Origin: JACDAV01 sp036556145
Lineage (GTDB): Bacteria; Chloroflexota; Limnocylindria; Limnocylindrales; CSP1-4
Length of the DNA: 28,143 nucleotides
Assembly: GCA_036556145.1 (NCBI GenBank)
Contig: DATBKB010000111.1
Coordinates: 1 to 28,143 of the forward strand
Reading direction: 5' to 3'
The notes under the pieces are model-generated. The model saw only the letters and a list, made by a program, of their open reading frames with translations, was not told the origin of the DNA and ran no database searches. Each line of letters begins with the position of its first letter. The first letter of the stretch is position 1. The position numbers and the translations under genes are program-made. Shown piece after piece: positions 1-7,042 of this stretch.

Positions 1-447
1 GTCCACCTCCTCGAGCACGCGCTGTACCTCGGCACGGGGCTGCTCTTCTGGTGGCCCGCGGTGGGCGTCGACCCGTCCCCGTGGCGGATGGGCTATCCGG
101 TGCGGGCGCTGTACGTGTTCCTCCAGATGCCCCAGAACACGTTTCTCGCGGTCGCCCTGCTCTCTGCGTCCGAGCCGCTCTACCCGCACTACGCGACGCT
201 GCTGCGGCCGTGGGGCCCCACGCCGCTCGCCGATCAGCAGACCGCGGCCGGAATCATGTGGTTCGTCGGCGACCTGCTGTTCCTCGGGGCGATCCTCGGG
301 CTCGTCGCCGCGTGGATGCGCCACGAGGAGCGGACGACCGCGGCGGCCGACCGGCGGGCGGACGCGGCGCGAGCCCGGATCCGCGATCGTGAGACTCGGC
401 TCGCGGAGCGCCTGGCCGAGGAGCGGCGACGAGGCGAAACCGGCTGA
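1..447 (+). CDS. Cytochrome c oxidase assembly protein, CtaG (Caa3) family, 5'-truncated
   Basis: The reading frame is open from base 1, so the true start lies outside the window; 148 codons and the stop are present. The visible part has hydrophobic segments near its start (LYLGTGLLFWWP), around MPQNTFLAVALL and around FVGDLLFLGAILGLVAAW, then a charged, arginine- and glutamate-rich cytoplasmic tail. The conserved pieces LLFWWP, MPQNTFLAVAL and DQQTAAGIMW are typical of the caa3-type CtaG membrane family, which helps mature the copper centre of haem-copper oxidases. This implies an aerobic respiratory chain. It converges on the threonine dehydratase gene, with only 12 bases between the stops. 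The family call is firm; the exact role is inferred from the family. Confidence 0.85.
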   Translation, partial: VHLLEHALYLGTGLLFWWPAVGVDPSPWRMGYPVRALYVFLQMPQNTFLAVALLSASEPLYPHYATLLRPWGPTPLADQQTAAGIMWFVGDLLFLGAILGLVAAWMRHEERTTAAADRRADAARARIRDRETRLAERLAEERRRGETG

Positions 448-459
448 CCCCAGCCCCGT

Positions 460-1455
460 TCAGGGGATCGGCGACGCCAGGAGGGCGCGGTACCGCTCGG
501 GGTCGACATTGCCCCCGCTGACGACGCCGACCACGGGCCCGACGAGGCCGTCGAGCCGGGCCTCACCGGCTCGGAAGCGCATCGCCGCGACGGGGAGCGC
601 GCCCGATGGCTCGACGACGAGGCGGCTCTCCTCGGCCGCGAGCCGGACCCCCGCCGCGATCTCGGCCTCCGACACCGTGACGATGTCGTCCAGCAACGCG
701 GAGAGATGGGCGAACGTCCGCGGCCCGAGCGAGGTCGTCCGCGTGCCGTCGGCGATCGTCCGCCCGACGTCGGCGGCCGGCCACGCGACGATCCGGCCCG
801 CCGCGAGCGAGTCGCGCGCGTCGGCCGCGAGCTCCGACTCGACGCCGATGAGACGGGCCTGCGGCGCCAGGGCCCGGATGGCGACGGCGATGCCGCTCGC
901 GAGCCCGCCGCCACCGATCGGCATGACGACGGCTGCGACGTCCGGCAGCGTTTCGGCGATCTCCAGCCCGATCGTTCCCTGCCCCGCGATGATCCGGTCG
1001 TCGTCGAACGGCGGAATGATCACCAGGCCCTCGCGCGCCGCGATGTCCTCGGCGGTCAGGCGGCGCTCCTCGCTCGACGGCCCGACGACGACGATCCGTG
1101 CGCCGTCCGCGGCGACGCGGTCGCGCTTGATTGCCGGCGCGTCGCTCGGCATGACGACGACGGCGGGCGAGCCGAGGAGCCGGGCGGCGCGCGCGACGCC
1201 CTGGGCGTGGTTGCCAGAGGAATAGGTGATGACGCCGCGCCGCCGCTCGTCGTCGCTCAGCGAGGCGACCGCGACGTACGCGCCGCGGATCTTGAAGGCG
1301 CCGATCGGCTGGAGCGACTCGGCCTTGAGCAGGTGCCGCGCGGCCGGCGGCCCGAAGGGGACCAGCGGCGTCTCGATGGCGATGCCGCGGAGCGTGGCGG
1401 CCGCTCGGCGGACGTCGTCGATGCCGACGAGCCGGGCCGCGACGGTGTCGGTCAC
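460..1455 (-). CDS. ilvA: Threonine/serine dehydratase (PLP fold type II, no ACT domain)
   Basis: Encodes 331 residues from a GTG start at 1455. The open frame continues upstream to 1593, but that part overlaps the dksA-like gene and lacks family similarity. PLP-enzyme landmarks are clear: the Schiff-base lysine K55 in IGAFKIRGAY, the substrate loop SSGNHAQG, and the glycine-rich phosphate-binding loop GGGGLASG. The length matches the short catabolic threonine dehydratase and serine racemase group; the C-terminal ACT regulatory domain of biosynthetic IlvA is absent, so isoleucine feedback control is unlikely. Expected reaction: L-threonine (or serine) to 2-oxobutyrate (or pyruvate) plus ammonia, in the cytoplasm. 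It follows the DksA-like gene after 25 bases and is probably co-transcribed with it. No good ribosome site precedes the GTG, so the start is less certain than the function. Confidence 0.88.
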   Translation of the reverse strand: MTDTVAARLVGIDDVRRAAATLRGIAIETPLVPFGPPAARHLLKAESLQPIGAFKIRGAYVAVASLSDDERRRGVITYSSGNHAQGVARAARLLGSPAVVVMPSDAPAIKRDRVAADGARIVVVGPSSEERRLTAEDIAAREGLVIIPPFDDDRIIAGQGTIGLEIAETLPDVAAVVMPIGGGGLASGIAVAIRALAPQARLIGVESELAADARDSLAAGRIVAWPAADVGRTIADGTRTTSLGPRTFAHLSALLDDIVTVSEAEIAAGVRLAAEESRLVVEPSGALPVAAMRFRAGEARLDGLVGPVVGVVSGGNVDPERYRALLASPIP

Positions 1456-1480
1456 CGGCGCCAGCGGCGCCCGCGCCCGG

Positions 1481-1813
1481 TCATCGCCCGACCTCCCGCT
1501 GACAAGCGATGCAGTAGGCCGCCCACGGGAGTGCTTCGAGGCGCTCGGCGGCGATCGGCTTGCCACAGCGCTGGCAGGTTCCGAACGTTCCATCGTCGAT
1601 CCGGCCGAGCGCCGCCTCGACCAGCCCGAGCTGGAGGCGCGTCCGGTCGCGCAGCGCGAGATCGCGCTGCTGCTCGAAGACCTGGCTCGCCGCGGCCGCC
1701 TGCGAGCCGTACGTCATCGCACCAGGCGCTTCGATCGCCTCGGACAGCTCGGCGCGGAGCCGCTCGCGCTCGTCGAGGAGCGTGCGTCGGGCGGAGGTGA
1801 TGTCGGCGTCCAC
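1481..1813 (-). CDS. DksA/TraR-type zinc-finger protein
   Basis: Encodes 110 residues. The N-terminal half is a charged helical region (residues 5-70, probably a coiled-coil hairpin), followed by a zinc finger with cysteines C80, C83, C101 and C104 in the order CQRCG-x17-CIAC. This is the DksA/TraR signature. Family members bind in the secondary channel of RNA polymerase and modulate initiation, often with ppGpp. The acidic tip pair of true DksA is not obvious: the region between the helices reads AIEAPGAMTYGSQ, so it may be one of the small TraR/YbiI-like proteins with another target. It lies 61 bases from, and divergent to, the YHS gene, and 25 bases upstream of the threonine dehydratase. 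Confidence 0.85.
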   Translation of the reverse strand: MDADITSARRTLLDERERLRAELSEAIEAPGAMTYGSQAAAASQVFEQQRDLALRDRTRLQLGLVEAALGRIDDGTFGTCQRCGKPIAAERLEALPWAAYCIACQREVGR

Positions 1814-1862
1814 GCTCGCGATCGTACGCCTCGCGTGCGCGGCACGATCCGCAGGCCGCGCC

Positions 1863-1868
1863 TATCCT
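1863..1868 (+). promoter_or_regulatory. Putative -10 box TATCCT for the YHS gene
   Basis: TATCCT followed by C ends 6 bases before the ATG at 1875. With a usual 6-7 base distance from -10 to the first transcribed base, the transcript would begin at or next to the start codon, giving a leaderless mRNA. No ribosome site precedes the ATG, which agrees. No convincing -35 box is seen. Confidence 0.4.
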
Positions 1869-1874
1869 CGCCAC

Positions 1875-2045
1875 ATGGCAACCGAGATCGATCCCGTCTG
1901 CGGGATGCGCGTCGACACGGACACGACCGACCTGAAGCTCGAGCACGACGGGCAGACCTACTGGTTCTGCGGCAAGGGCTGCCTGCTCGAGTTCCGGGAC
2001 GACCCGAAGAAGTACCTCGACCCGAGCTACCAGCCCTCGATGTAG
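1875..2045 (+). CDS. YHS domain protein (56 aa)
   Basis: A 56-residue protein that is essentially one YHS domain (residues 5-51). It opens with the diagnostic IDPVCGMRV, with C9 as the first metal ligand, and continues with YWFCGKGC (C32 and C36) and FRDDPKKYL. YHS (TRASH-like) domains bind heavy metals such as copper and occur at the ends of copper ATPases or as free small proteins. Alone, it may act as a metal chaperone or sensor; no metal transporter is nearby to narrow this. The ATG at 1875 is the only start that leaves just the domain. The larger frame upstream overlaps the DksA gene antisense and is not coding. Confidence 0.88.
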   Translation: MATEIDPVCGMRVDTDTTDLKLEHDGQTYWFCGKGCLLEFRDDPKKYLDPSYQPSM

Positions 2046-2089
2046 CCCGGCCAGCGGGCCCGCGGTCGCGACCGACTCGCGGCCGGGCT
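2044..2089 (+). terminator. Hairpin just after the YHS gene
   Basis: AGCCCGGCC (2044-2052) pairs perfectly with GGCCGGGCT (2081-2089). The 28-base interior contains two smaller palindromes (CGGGCCCG and GGTCGCGACC). It begins inside the stop codon. No T-run follows, as is common in very GC-rich genomes, so termination is probable but not proven. Confidence 0.45.
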
Positions 2090-2242
2090 CGCGAGCAGCG
2101 CGGCGAGGCGAGCGGCAGATAAGCCGCCGATAAGGGCCGGCTGCGAGACTCGGCAGACGGCGGTCAAGCGACCGGGCACTCCGAGGGATGGGGTCGGCCC
2201 GCCGACGGATGCCGGTGGCCGGGAGCCGGTGGAGGACCTGCC

Positions 2243-2356
2243 GTGTCGGAATCGCGTGCCCGTCTCGCCGCGCTCGTGCGCGCCTTCGTCCAGGCCGGCG
2301 TGCTCGTCGCCATCGCTCTCGTCGAATCCGCCGGCCGTCGCTGGCCGACGCCCTGA
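2243..2356 (+). CDS. Small hydrophobic protein with AGRRWP tail (37 aa)
   Basis: A GTG-started ORF of 37 codons plus stop, placed after a strong ribosome site (GGAGGA, then 6 bases, then GTG). The product has a short polar and basic N-terminus (SESRARLAALVR), one hydrophobic stretch at about residues 14-27 (AFVQAGVLVAIALV) that could be a membrane helix, and the C-terminal tail ESAGRRWPTP. A second mini-ORF on the other strand at 13118-13216 has the same design and the same AGRRWP tail. I do not recognise a named family and no function can be assigned. It lies between the YHS gene and the convergent end of potC. The precise ribosome site and the similarity to the second ORF are the main support. 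Confidence 0.5.
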   Translation: MSESRARLAALVRAFVQAGVLVAIALVESAGRRWPTP

Positions 2357-2381
2357 CGTCGGGGCCGGGCCGGCGGGTCGT

Positions 2382-3182
2382 TCAGACTCGGCCGCCGGCC
2401 GCCCCGGTGTCCGAGCTGAGCCGGGTTGCGAGGTACACCGGCACCGCCGAGAGAAGGATCACGACCACCGCCAGCACGTTCACCGCTGGCGACGGGTCGC
2501 GCGAGAGGAGCTTGAGGATGTAGATCGGCAGCGTCTGGTCGCCGCCGGTCGTGAAGGTCGTGACGATGACCTCGTCGAACGACAGGGCGAATGCGAGGAG
2601 GCCGCCGGCGAGGAGGGTGGTCCGGAGCACCGGGAAGGTCACGTAGCGAAATGTCTGCCACGTGTCCGCGCCGAGATCCATCGAGGCTTCCTCGATCGAT
2701 CGCGACGTCCGCCGCAGCCTGGCGATCACGTTGTTGTAGACGATGACCACGCAGAACGTCGCGTGGCCGACGATGATCGTGAAGAGCGAGAGGTCGATGC
2801 CGAAGGTCCGGAACGACGAGTTCAGGGCCATCCCGGTGACGATGCCCGGCAGCGCGATCGGCAGGATGACGGCGAACGAGATCGCCTCTCGCCCGAAGAA
2901 CCGGTAGCGCTGGACCGCGAAGGCGGCGAGGCTGCCGAGCACGAGCGCGATGGCCGTCGCACCGAGAGCCGCCTGCACGGACGTGACGAGGGCGTCGATG
3001 GCCTCCGGGTCGCCGAGGGCCTCGCCCCACCAGCGCAGGCTCAGGCCGCGGATCGGCCACGCCAGCGCCCGCGACTCGCTGAACGCGTACACGAGGATGA
3101 TCGCGAGCGGCACGTAGACGAACGCGAGGCCGAGCCCCGTTGCGACCCGCAACGCGATCCGGGTCGCCCGCGACGCCGGCAT
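2382..3182 (-). CDS. potC: Polyamine-type ABC transporter permease, PotC family
   Basis: Encodes 266 residues from the ATG at 3182, which shares one base with the stop of the upstream permease (TGATG), a sign of translational coupling. The open frame extends further upstream but overlaps potB. The protein has about six membrane segments, beginning with LRVATGLGLAFVYVPLAIILVYAFS. The EAA-type coupling loop, EEASMDLGADTWQTFRYVTFPVLR, contacts the ATPase; PILKL-like sequences near the C-terminus (LPIYILKLL) are typical of PotC/PotI proteins. The role is inner-membrane import of spermidine, putrescine or a related cation together with PotA, PotB and PotD. The exact substrate cannot be told from sequence. 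Confidence 0.9.
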   Translation of the reverse strand: MPASRATRIALRVATGLGLAFVYVPLAIILVYAFSESRALAWPIRGLSLRWWGEALGDPEAIDALVTSVQAALGATAIALVLGSLAAFAVQRYRFFGREAISFAVILPIALPGIVTGMALNSSFRTFGIDLSLFTIIVGHATFCVVIVYNNVIARLRRTSRSIEEASMDLGADTWQTFRYVTFPVLRTTLLAGGLLAFALSFDEVIVTTFTTGGDQTLPIYILKLLSRDPSPAVNVLAVVVILLSAVPVYLATRLSSDTGAAGGRV

Positions 3183-4084
3183 CAGAGCGACTCGAAGGCG
3201 CCCAGGCGTCGGGCCACCGCGAGGTACACGATCATCACCACGACGGGCACGAGGGCGAACGCGGCGGCGAAGGGCAGGTCGCCCGCCACGCCGACGTTGG
3301 CCTGGACCACGTTGCCGATGAACTGCACGCTCGAGAGCTGGTTCGGGGCGATGTAGTCGCCCATCGTCAGCGAGAACGTGAAGATCGAGCCGGCGACGAC
3401 CGACGGGAACGCCAGGGGCAGCACGACCCGCCGGAAGGTCGTCCAACCGTGGGCGCCGAGGTCGCCGGACGCCTCGAGCAGCGAGTTGGGGATGCGCTCC
3501 AGGCCGGCGAAGATCGGCAGGATCATGTACGGCAGCCAGAGGTACGAGAAGCAGATCCACAGGCGGATCTCACCCTCGGTGAAGCCCGGGCCCTCCAACC
3601 CGAACGGCCGCAGAACCGCGTTCAGCGGACCCGCGTCCTGGAGGATGATCCGCCAGGCGAAGACCTTGACGAGGTAGCTCGACCAGAGCGGCATGAGGAT
3701 GGCCACGACGAGCCAGCCGCGGACGCGGGGCGAGGCGACGCGCGCCATGTAGTAGGCGATCGGGAAGGCGATGATCGCGTCGGTCACCGTGACGGCCGCG
3801 GCGATCCACAGCGTCCGAACGGTGATCGTCCGGTACACCTCCGTCGAGACGAGCCGCTCGAAGTTCTGGAGACCCGGCTCGTAGACGATCGCCCCGGTGA
3901 ACGCGTCGAGCCGCCAGAACGAGTTGACGAAGAGGATCGCGAGGGAGCCGAGGTACGCGATCACGAGCCAGGCGACGGGCGGCGCGAGGGCCAATCCCAG
4001 CTGCAGGCGAGGTCGCCGGTAGAGGCCCGCGGCGAGACGGCGCCCCGGGCTCGGCCGGGCCAGCGGCTCGGTGGACGTCGTCAT
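3182..4084 (-). CDS. potB: Polyamine-type ABC transporter permease, PotB family
   Basis: Encodes 300 residues. A basic cytoplasmic N-terminus (residues 1-27) leads into a first membrane helix (LGLALAPPVAWLVIAYLGSLAILFV), followed by about five more. The EAA loop LLEASGDLGAHGWTTFRRVVLPLAFP sits at about residues 205-230, and the family motif MGDYIAPNQL lies just after it. These are hallmarks of the first permease of PotB/PotH systems. It is the upstream partner of potC, with a one-base stop/start overlap, and lies 70 bases downstream of potD with a strong hairpin in the gap. It would form the heterodimeric channel with PotC. Confidence 0.92.
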   Translation of the reverse strand: MTTSTEPLARPSPGRRLAAGLYRRPRLQLGLALAPPVAWLVIAYLGSLAILFVNSFWRLDAFTGAIVYEPGLQNFERLVSTEVYRTITVRTLWIAAAVTVTDAIIAFPIAYYMARVASPRVRGWLVVAILMPLWSSYLVKVFAWRIILQDAGPLNAVLRPFGLEGPGFTEGEIRLWICFSYLWLPYMILPIFAGLERIPNSLLEASGDLGAHGWTTFRRVVLPLAFPSVVAGSIFTFSLTMGDYIAPNQLSSVQFIGNVVQANVGVAGDLPFAAAFALVPVVVMIVYLAVARRLGAFESL

Positions 4085-4098
4085 GTCGTGTCAAGAGC

Positions 4099-4130
4099 GC
4101 TCCCCGGCGGTCGCCGGACCCCCGGGGAGC
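4099..4130 (-). other. Intercistronic hairpin between potD and potB
   Basis: The arms GCTCCCCGG (4099-4107) and CCGGGGAGC (4122-4130) pair perfectly over 9 bp around a 14-base loop that can itself fold further. It sits 24 bases downstream of the potD stop and 14 bases upstream of the potB start. It may protect the potD message or partly stop transcription, so that binding protein is made in excess over permeases, as seen at other ABC operons. The fold is seen; its effect is inferred. Confidence 0.5.
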
Positions 4131-4154
4131 CGAGCGTCGTGAAACGGTGGGTCG

Positions 4155-5303
4155 TCAGCCCTTGATCTCGGTCCAGGCCTGAACCCACTCCGAGAAGTCC
4201 TTGCAGACGGCCCCGCGGGAGTCGCCGCAGTCCTTCTGTGGCGTGGCCCAGTAGTAGACCTTGCTGAAGTACGCCTCGTCCTTGGCGTGGAACGTGTCGC
4301 AGTGGCCGGGCGAGAGCTTCTCCGCCTCGGCGCAGGCCGCGTCCGAGATCGGCGCCTCGCCGAAGGAGACCGTCGCCTGCGCGTTCGCCGAGGGCGAGAT
4401 GATGTAGTTCATCCAGGCGTACATGCAGTTCGGGTTCTTCGCCTTCGACGAGATCATCCAGGTGTCCGACCAACCGGTGGCGCCCTCCTTGGGGAGCGTC
4501 ACCTCGACCGGCACGTTCTCTCCATCGAGGACGTTCTTGATGACCTGCCAGGTCGTCCCGACGACGGTGTCGCCGGCCGTGAACGCCGCGATCTCGTCGG
4601 TGTAGAGCGACCAGTACTTGCCGATGATCGTCTTCTGCTGCTTGAGCAGGTCGACGGCCGCCGTGAACTGGGCGTCGTCGAGCTCGTACGGGTTGGTGAT
4701 CTTGAGGTCGGGCTTCGTCGCCATCAGGTAGACGGCGGCGTCGGCGATGTAGATCGGCGCGTCGTACGCGGTGACCTTGCCCTTGTACGGGGAATTCGTG
4801 TCGAAGACCACGCTCCAGCTGTCCGGCGCGGGTGTCACGACGTCGGTCCGCCACATCAACAGGTTCGCGCCGCGGCCGTGCGGGACGCCGTAGGCCACGC
4901 CGTTGACGGTGTTGTGCGGCTTGTTCTTCAGGCCCTCGAAGACGCCCGCGTAGTTCGGGATGAGGTCGAGGTTCACGGCGGCCACGTCGCCCGCGGCGAT
5001 GAGCCGGTTCGACGCATCGCCCGAGGCCGACACCCCGTCGTAGTTGCCGGTCTTCATCAGTGTGACCATCTCGTCCGAGGTGTTGCCGAGGGTGGCGTTG
5101 ACCTTGCAGCCGGTCGCGTCCTCGAACGGCTTGCGCCAGGCCTCCTCGACATAGCCTGCCCAGGCGACGAGGTTGACCTGGCCCTCGTTCTGGCCGAGGC
5201 TGCCCGGTACGCTCGGCTTGGGACTCGCGCCGGGGCCGGTCGTGCATGCCGCCACGAGCAGCACGAGTGACGAGACGATCGCCGTGACGCTCCGCTTGCT
5301 CAT
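4155..5303 (-). CDS. potD: Polyamine-type ABC transporter substrate-binding lipoprotein
   Basis: Encodes 382 residues. The N-terminus (MSKRSVTAIVSSLVLLVAAC) is a lipoprotein signal with lipobox cysteine C20, followed by a Gly/Pro/Ser-rich linker. The mature part starts with VNLVAWAGYVEEAW, matching the opening strand of PotD/PotF proteins (LxxxxWxGY). DEMVTLMKTGNYDGVSASGD, VPHGRGANLLMWRTDVV and CMYAWMNYIISP are also typical family segments. It should be anchored to the outer face of the membrane and deliver substrate to PotBC. The start is supported by a strong ribosome site (AAGGAGG, 3 bases before ATG). Several cysteines near the C-terminus (ACAEAEKLSPGHCDTF, QKDCGDSRGAVCKDF) may form disulfides. 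Spermidine or putrescine is the likely ligand but is not proven. Confidence 0.92.
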   Translation of the reverse strand: MSKRSVTAIVSSLVLLVAACTTGPGASPKPSVPGSLGQNEGQVNLVAWAGYVEEAWRKPFEDATGCKVNATLGNTSDEMVTLMKTGNYDGVSASGDASNRLIAAGDVAAVNLDLIPNYAGVFEGLKNKPHNTVNGVAYGVPHGRGANLLMWRTDVVTPAPDSWSVVFDTNSPYKGKVTAYDAPIYIADAAVYLMATKPDLKITNPYELDDAQFTAAVDLLKQQKTIIGKYWSLYTDEIAAFTAGDTVVGTTWQVIKNVLDGENVPVEVTLPKEGATGWSDTWMISSKAKNPNCMYAWMNYIISPSANAQATVSFGEAPISDAACAEAEKLSPGHCDTFHAKDEAYFSKVYYWATPQKDCGDSRGAVCKDFSEWVQAWTEIKG

Positions 5304-5340
5304 GTTCCTCCTTCGTCCGCGCTCCTCGCGCGGCCCTCTC

Positions 5341-6447
5341 TCACTCCCCGACGGGCAGGTTGTGCTGTCGCTTCCAGACCAGGCGGACAGCCTTGCCTTG
5401 TGCCGATCTGACGTCCGTCGAGGACGTCGCGAGGTTCTGCTGGGTCACGACGAGCTCGCCGCCGGCTTCGAGCGCGACGTGGTAGCGCGTGTCGGGCCCG
5501 AGGTAGACGACGTTCCGGATCCGGCCCGGCGTGCCGATCTCGTCGGCCCCGACCGGGGCCTCGGGCTCCGCGAGCCGGATCTTCTCCGGTCGGACGGTGA
5601 ACGTCCCGGACTGGCCGAGAATCGCCCGCGCGGCGTCGCCGCGAAGCAGGTTCGACGTGCCCACGAACCCGGCGACGAACGGCGTGGCGGGCCGCTCGTA
5701 GACCTCGGCGGGGGGCCCGACCTGCTCGATCCGGCCGGCGTTGAACACCGCCAGCCGGTCGCTCATCGTCAGCGCCTCCTCCTGGTCGTGGGTCACGTAG
5801 ATGAACGTGATCCCGACCTCCTGCTGGATCGCCTTGAGCTCGATCTGCATCTCCTCGCGGAGCTTGAGGTCGAGCGCGCCGAGCGGTTCGTCGAGGAGCA
5901 GGACGCGGGGCCGGTTGATGAGCGCCCGGGCGAGCGCGACCCGTTGCCGCTGGCCGCCCGAGAGCTGGCCCGGTCGGCGCCGCTGGAAGCCGTCGAGCCG
6001 GACCATCCGGAGGGCCTCGTCGACGCGCGTCTCGCGCTCGCGGCTCGGGACGCCGCGGACCATCGGCCCGTACGCGACGTTCTGGCCGACCGTCATGTGC
6101 GGGAAGAGCGCGTAGTCCTGGAAGACGGTGTTGACGTCGCGCTCGAATGGGGGCCGGTCCGTCACGTCGACGCCGTGGAGGATCACCCGACCGGCCGTCG
6201 GCCGGTCGAAGCCCGCGATCATCCGCAAGGTCGACGTCTTGCCGGAGCCCGACGGCCCGAGCATCGAGAAGAACTCGCCGTCGGCGACCTCGAGGTCGAC
6301 GCCGGCCACCGCGACGACATCCCCGAAGCGCTTCTCGAGGCCCTCGAGCCGAACGGCGGCTCCACGAGAGCCGCTGCCGCGCGCGGCGGGCATGGCCGCC
6401 CGGCCCGACGTGCCGGTCGACGAATCCGGGGCGCTGGGGATCGCCAA
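5341..6447 (-). CDS. potA: Polyamine-type ABC transporter ATP-binding protein
   Basis: Encodes 368 residues from a TTG start at 6447, chosen because GGAGGAGG lies 4 bases upstream (6452-6459). The in-frame ATG at 6393 has no ribosome site, and the longer frame to 6546 gives low-complexity sequence. The ATPase domain shows Walker A (GPSGSGKTST), the Q-loop (VFQDYALFPHMTVGQNVAYG), the signature LSGGQRQRVALARAL, Walker B (RVLLLDEPLGALD) and the switch histidine (IYVTHDQEEALTMSDR). It is followed by a TOBE-type C-terminal domain (VRPEKIRL and onward). It is the first gene of potADBC, 37 bases before potD. It powers import in the cytoplasm. Confidence 0.92.
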   Translation of the reverse strand: MAIPSAPDSSTGTSGRAAMPAARGSGSRGAAVRLEGLEKRFGDVVAVAGVDLEVADGEFFSMLGPSGSGKTSTLRMIAGFDRPTAGRVILHGVDVTDRPPFERDVNTVFQDYALFPHMTVGQNVAYGPMVRGVPSRERETRVDEALRMVRLDGFQRRRPGQLSGGQRQRVALARALINRPRVLLLDEPLGALDLKLREEMQIELKAIQQEVGITFIYVTHDQEEALTMSDRLAVFNAGRIEQVGPPAEVYERPATPFVAGFVGTSNLLRGDAARAILGQSGTFTVRPEKIRLAEPEAPVGADEIGTPGRIRNVVYLGPDTRYHVALEAGGELVVTQQNLATSSTDVRSAQGKAVRLVWKRQHNLPVGE

Positions 6448-6451
6448 GCCG

Positions 6452-6459
6452 CCTCCTCC
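6452..6459 (-). promoter_or_regulatory. Ribosome binding site that sets the TTG start of potA
   Basis: On the minus strand GGAGGAGG is followed by CGGC and then TTG (6447-6445). No other start codon in this frame has such a site, so it decides the start of the ATPase gene. Confidence 0.65.
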
Positions 6460-6618
6460 GAGGCATCGGTCGCGCCGCGTTCCGGCGCGGTGTCGTGACG
6501 GTACGGGCGCCGGACTGGCGCGCGTCGCCCCGCGGGATGGCGGCACATTGGGGCCCGCCGCCGAGCGGTGTCAAGCCGCGTCCCGTGCCGCCGGTCGCGG
6601 CGAGCCGCGCGTGAGTGC

Positions 6619-6624
6619 TACGCT
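6619..6624 (+). promoter_or_regulatory. Putative -10 box TACGCT for the ferredoxin gene
   Basis: TACGCT, preceded by TGC, lies 36 bases before the ATG at 6661. This would leave a leader of about 30 bases that carries the AGGAGG ribosome site. The match is weaker than at other promoters in the window. Confidence 0.3.
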
Positions 6625-6660
6625 TGATCGCCCGACCGTGAGGGCCGCAGGAGGAGCCGG

Positions 6661-6951
6661 ATGACGTACGTGATCGCCGAGCCGTGCATCGATGTGCTCG
6701 ACATCTCGTGTGTCTCGGTCTGCCCCGTCGACTGCATCCATTACGAGGTCGGCGTCGACCGCAAGCTCTTCATCGACCCGAACGAGTGCATCGACTGCGG
6801 CGCCTGCGAGCCGGAGTGCCCGGTGAACGCGATCTTCCCGGAGGAGTCCCTGCCTCCGGAGTGGGCGCAGTACACGCAGATCGACGCGACCTGGTACACC
6901 GACAAGGCGGCGGCCAGGACGAAGGTCGACGAGCTCAAACCCTCGGGCTGA
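6661..6951 (+). CDS. fdxA: FdxA-type 7Fe/8Fe ferredoxin
   Basis: Encodes 96 residues, with an AGGAGG ribosome site just before ATG. Eight cysteines are arranged as in bacterial seven-iron ferredoxins: C9, C17, C21 and C25 in CIDVLDISCVSVCPVDC, and C43, C46, C49 and C53 in CIDCGACEPECP. The first half has the long C-x7-C spacing that usually carries a [3Fe-4S] cluster; the second carries [4Fe-4S]. The C-terminal extension (PPEWAQYTQIDATWYTDKAAA) is standard for the FdxA family. It is a cytoplasmic low-potential electron carrier and a plausible acceptor for the 2-oxoacid:ferredoxin oxidoreductase encoded at 25664-28143. It is divergent from potA and stands alone on its strand. Confidence 0.93.
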   Translation: MTYVIAEPCIDVLDISCVSVCPVDCIHYEVGVDRKLFIDPNECIDCGACEPECPVNAIFPEESLPPEWAQYTQIDATWYTDKAAARTKVDELKPSG

Positions 6952-6990
6952 TGACCTCGGGCCAATGGCGTCGCGGAGCTCCGCCTTGGA

Positions 6991-7023
6991 CCTCGGTGAG
7001 CGGGTGACCCGCCGAGACTGAGG
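6991..7023 (+). terminator. Possible hairpin after the ferredoxin gene
   Basis: CCTCGGT (6991-6997) pairs with ACTGAGG (7017-7023), with one G-T pair. An inner stem GCGGG/CCCGC (7000-7004 with 7008-7012) lies inside, separated by a small internal loop. It sits 40 bases after the ferredoxin stop and 20 bases before the next start. There is no T-run. Confidence 0.3.
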
Positions 7024-7042
7024 TTGCCCGCTCGGACTTGCC

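Noticed and set aside
1456..1593. N-terminal extension of the threonine dehydratase frame up to 1593
   Set aside because: It overlaps the DksA/TraR gene, is low-complexity and lacks family similarity; the GTG at 1455 gives the normal family length.
2188..2523. 111-codon plus-strand ORF overlapping the mini-protein and potC
   Set aside because: The composition is that of a frame shadow and it runs antisense into potC; the overlapping 37-codon ORF has the better ribosome site and a sensible helix.
6391..6393. ATG at 6393 as start of potA
   Set aside because: No ribosome site precedes it, while GGAGGAGG stands 4 bases before the TTG at 6447.
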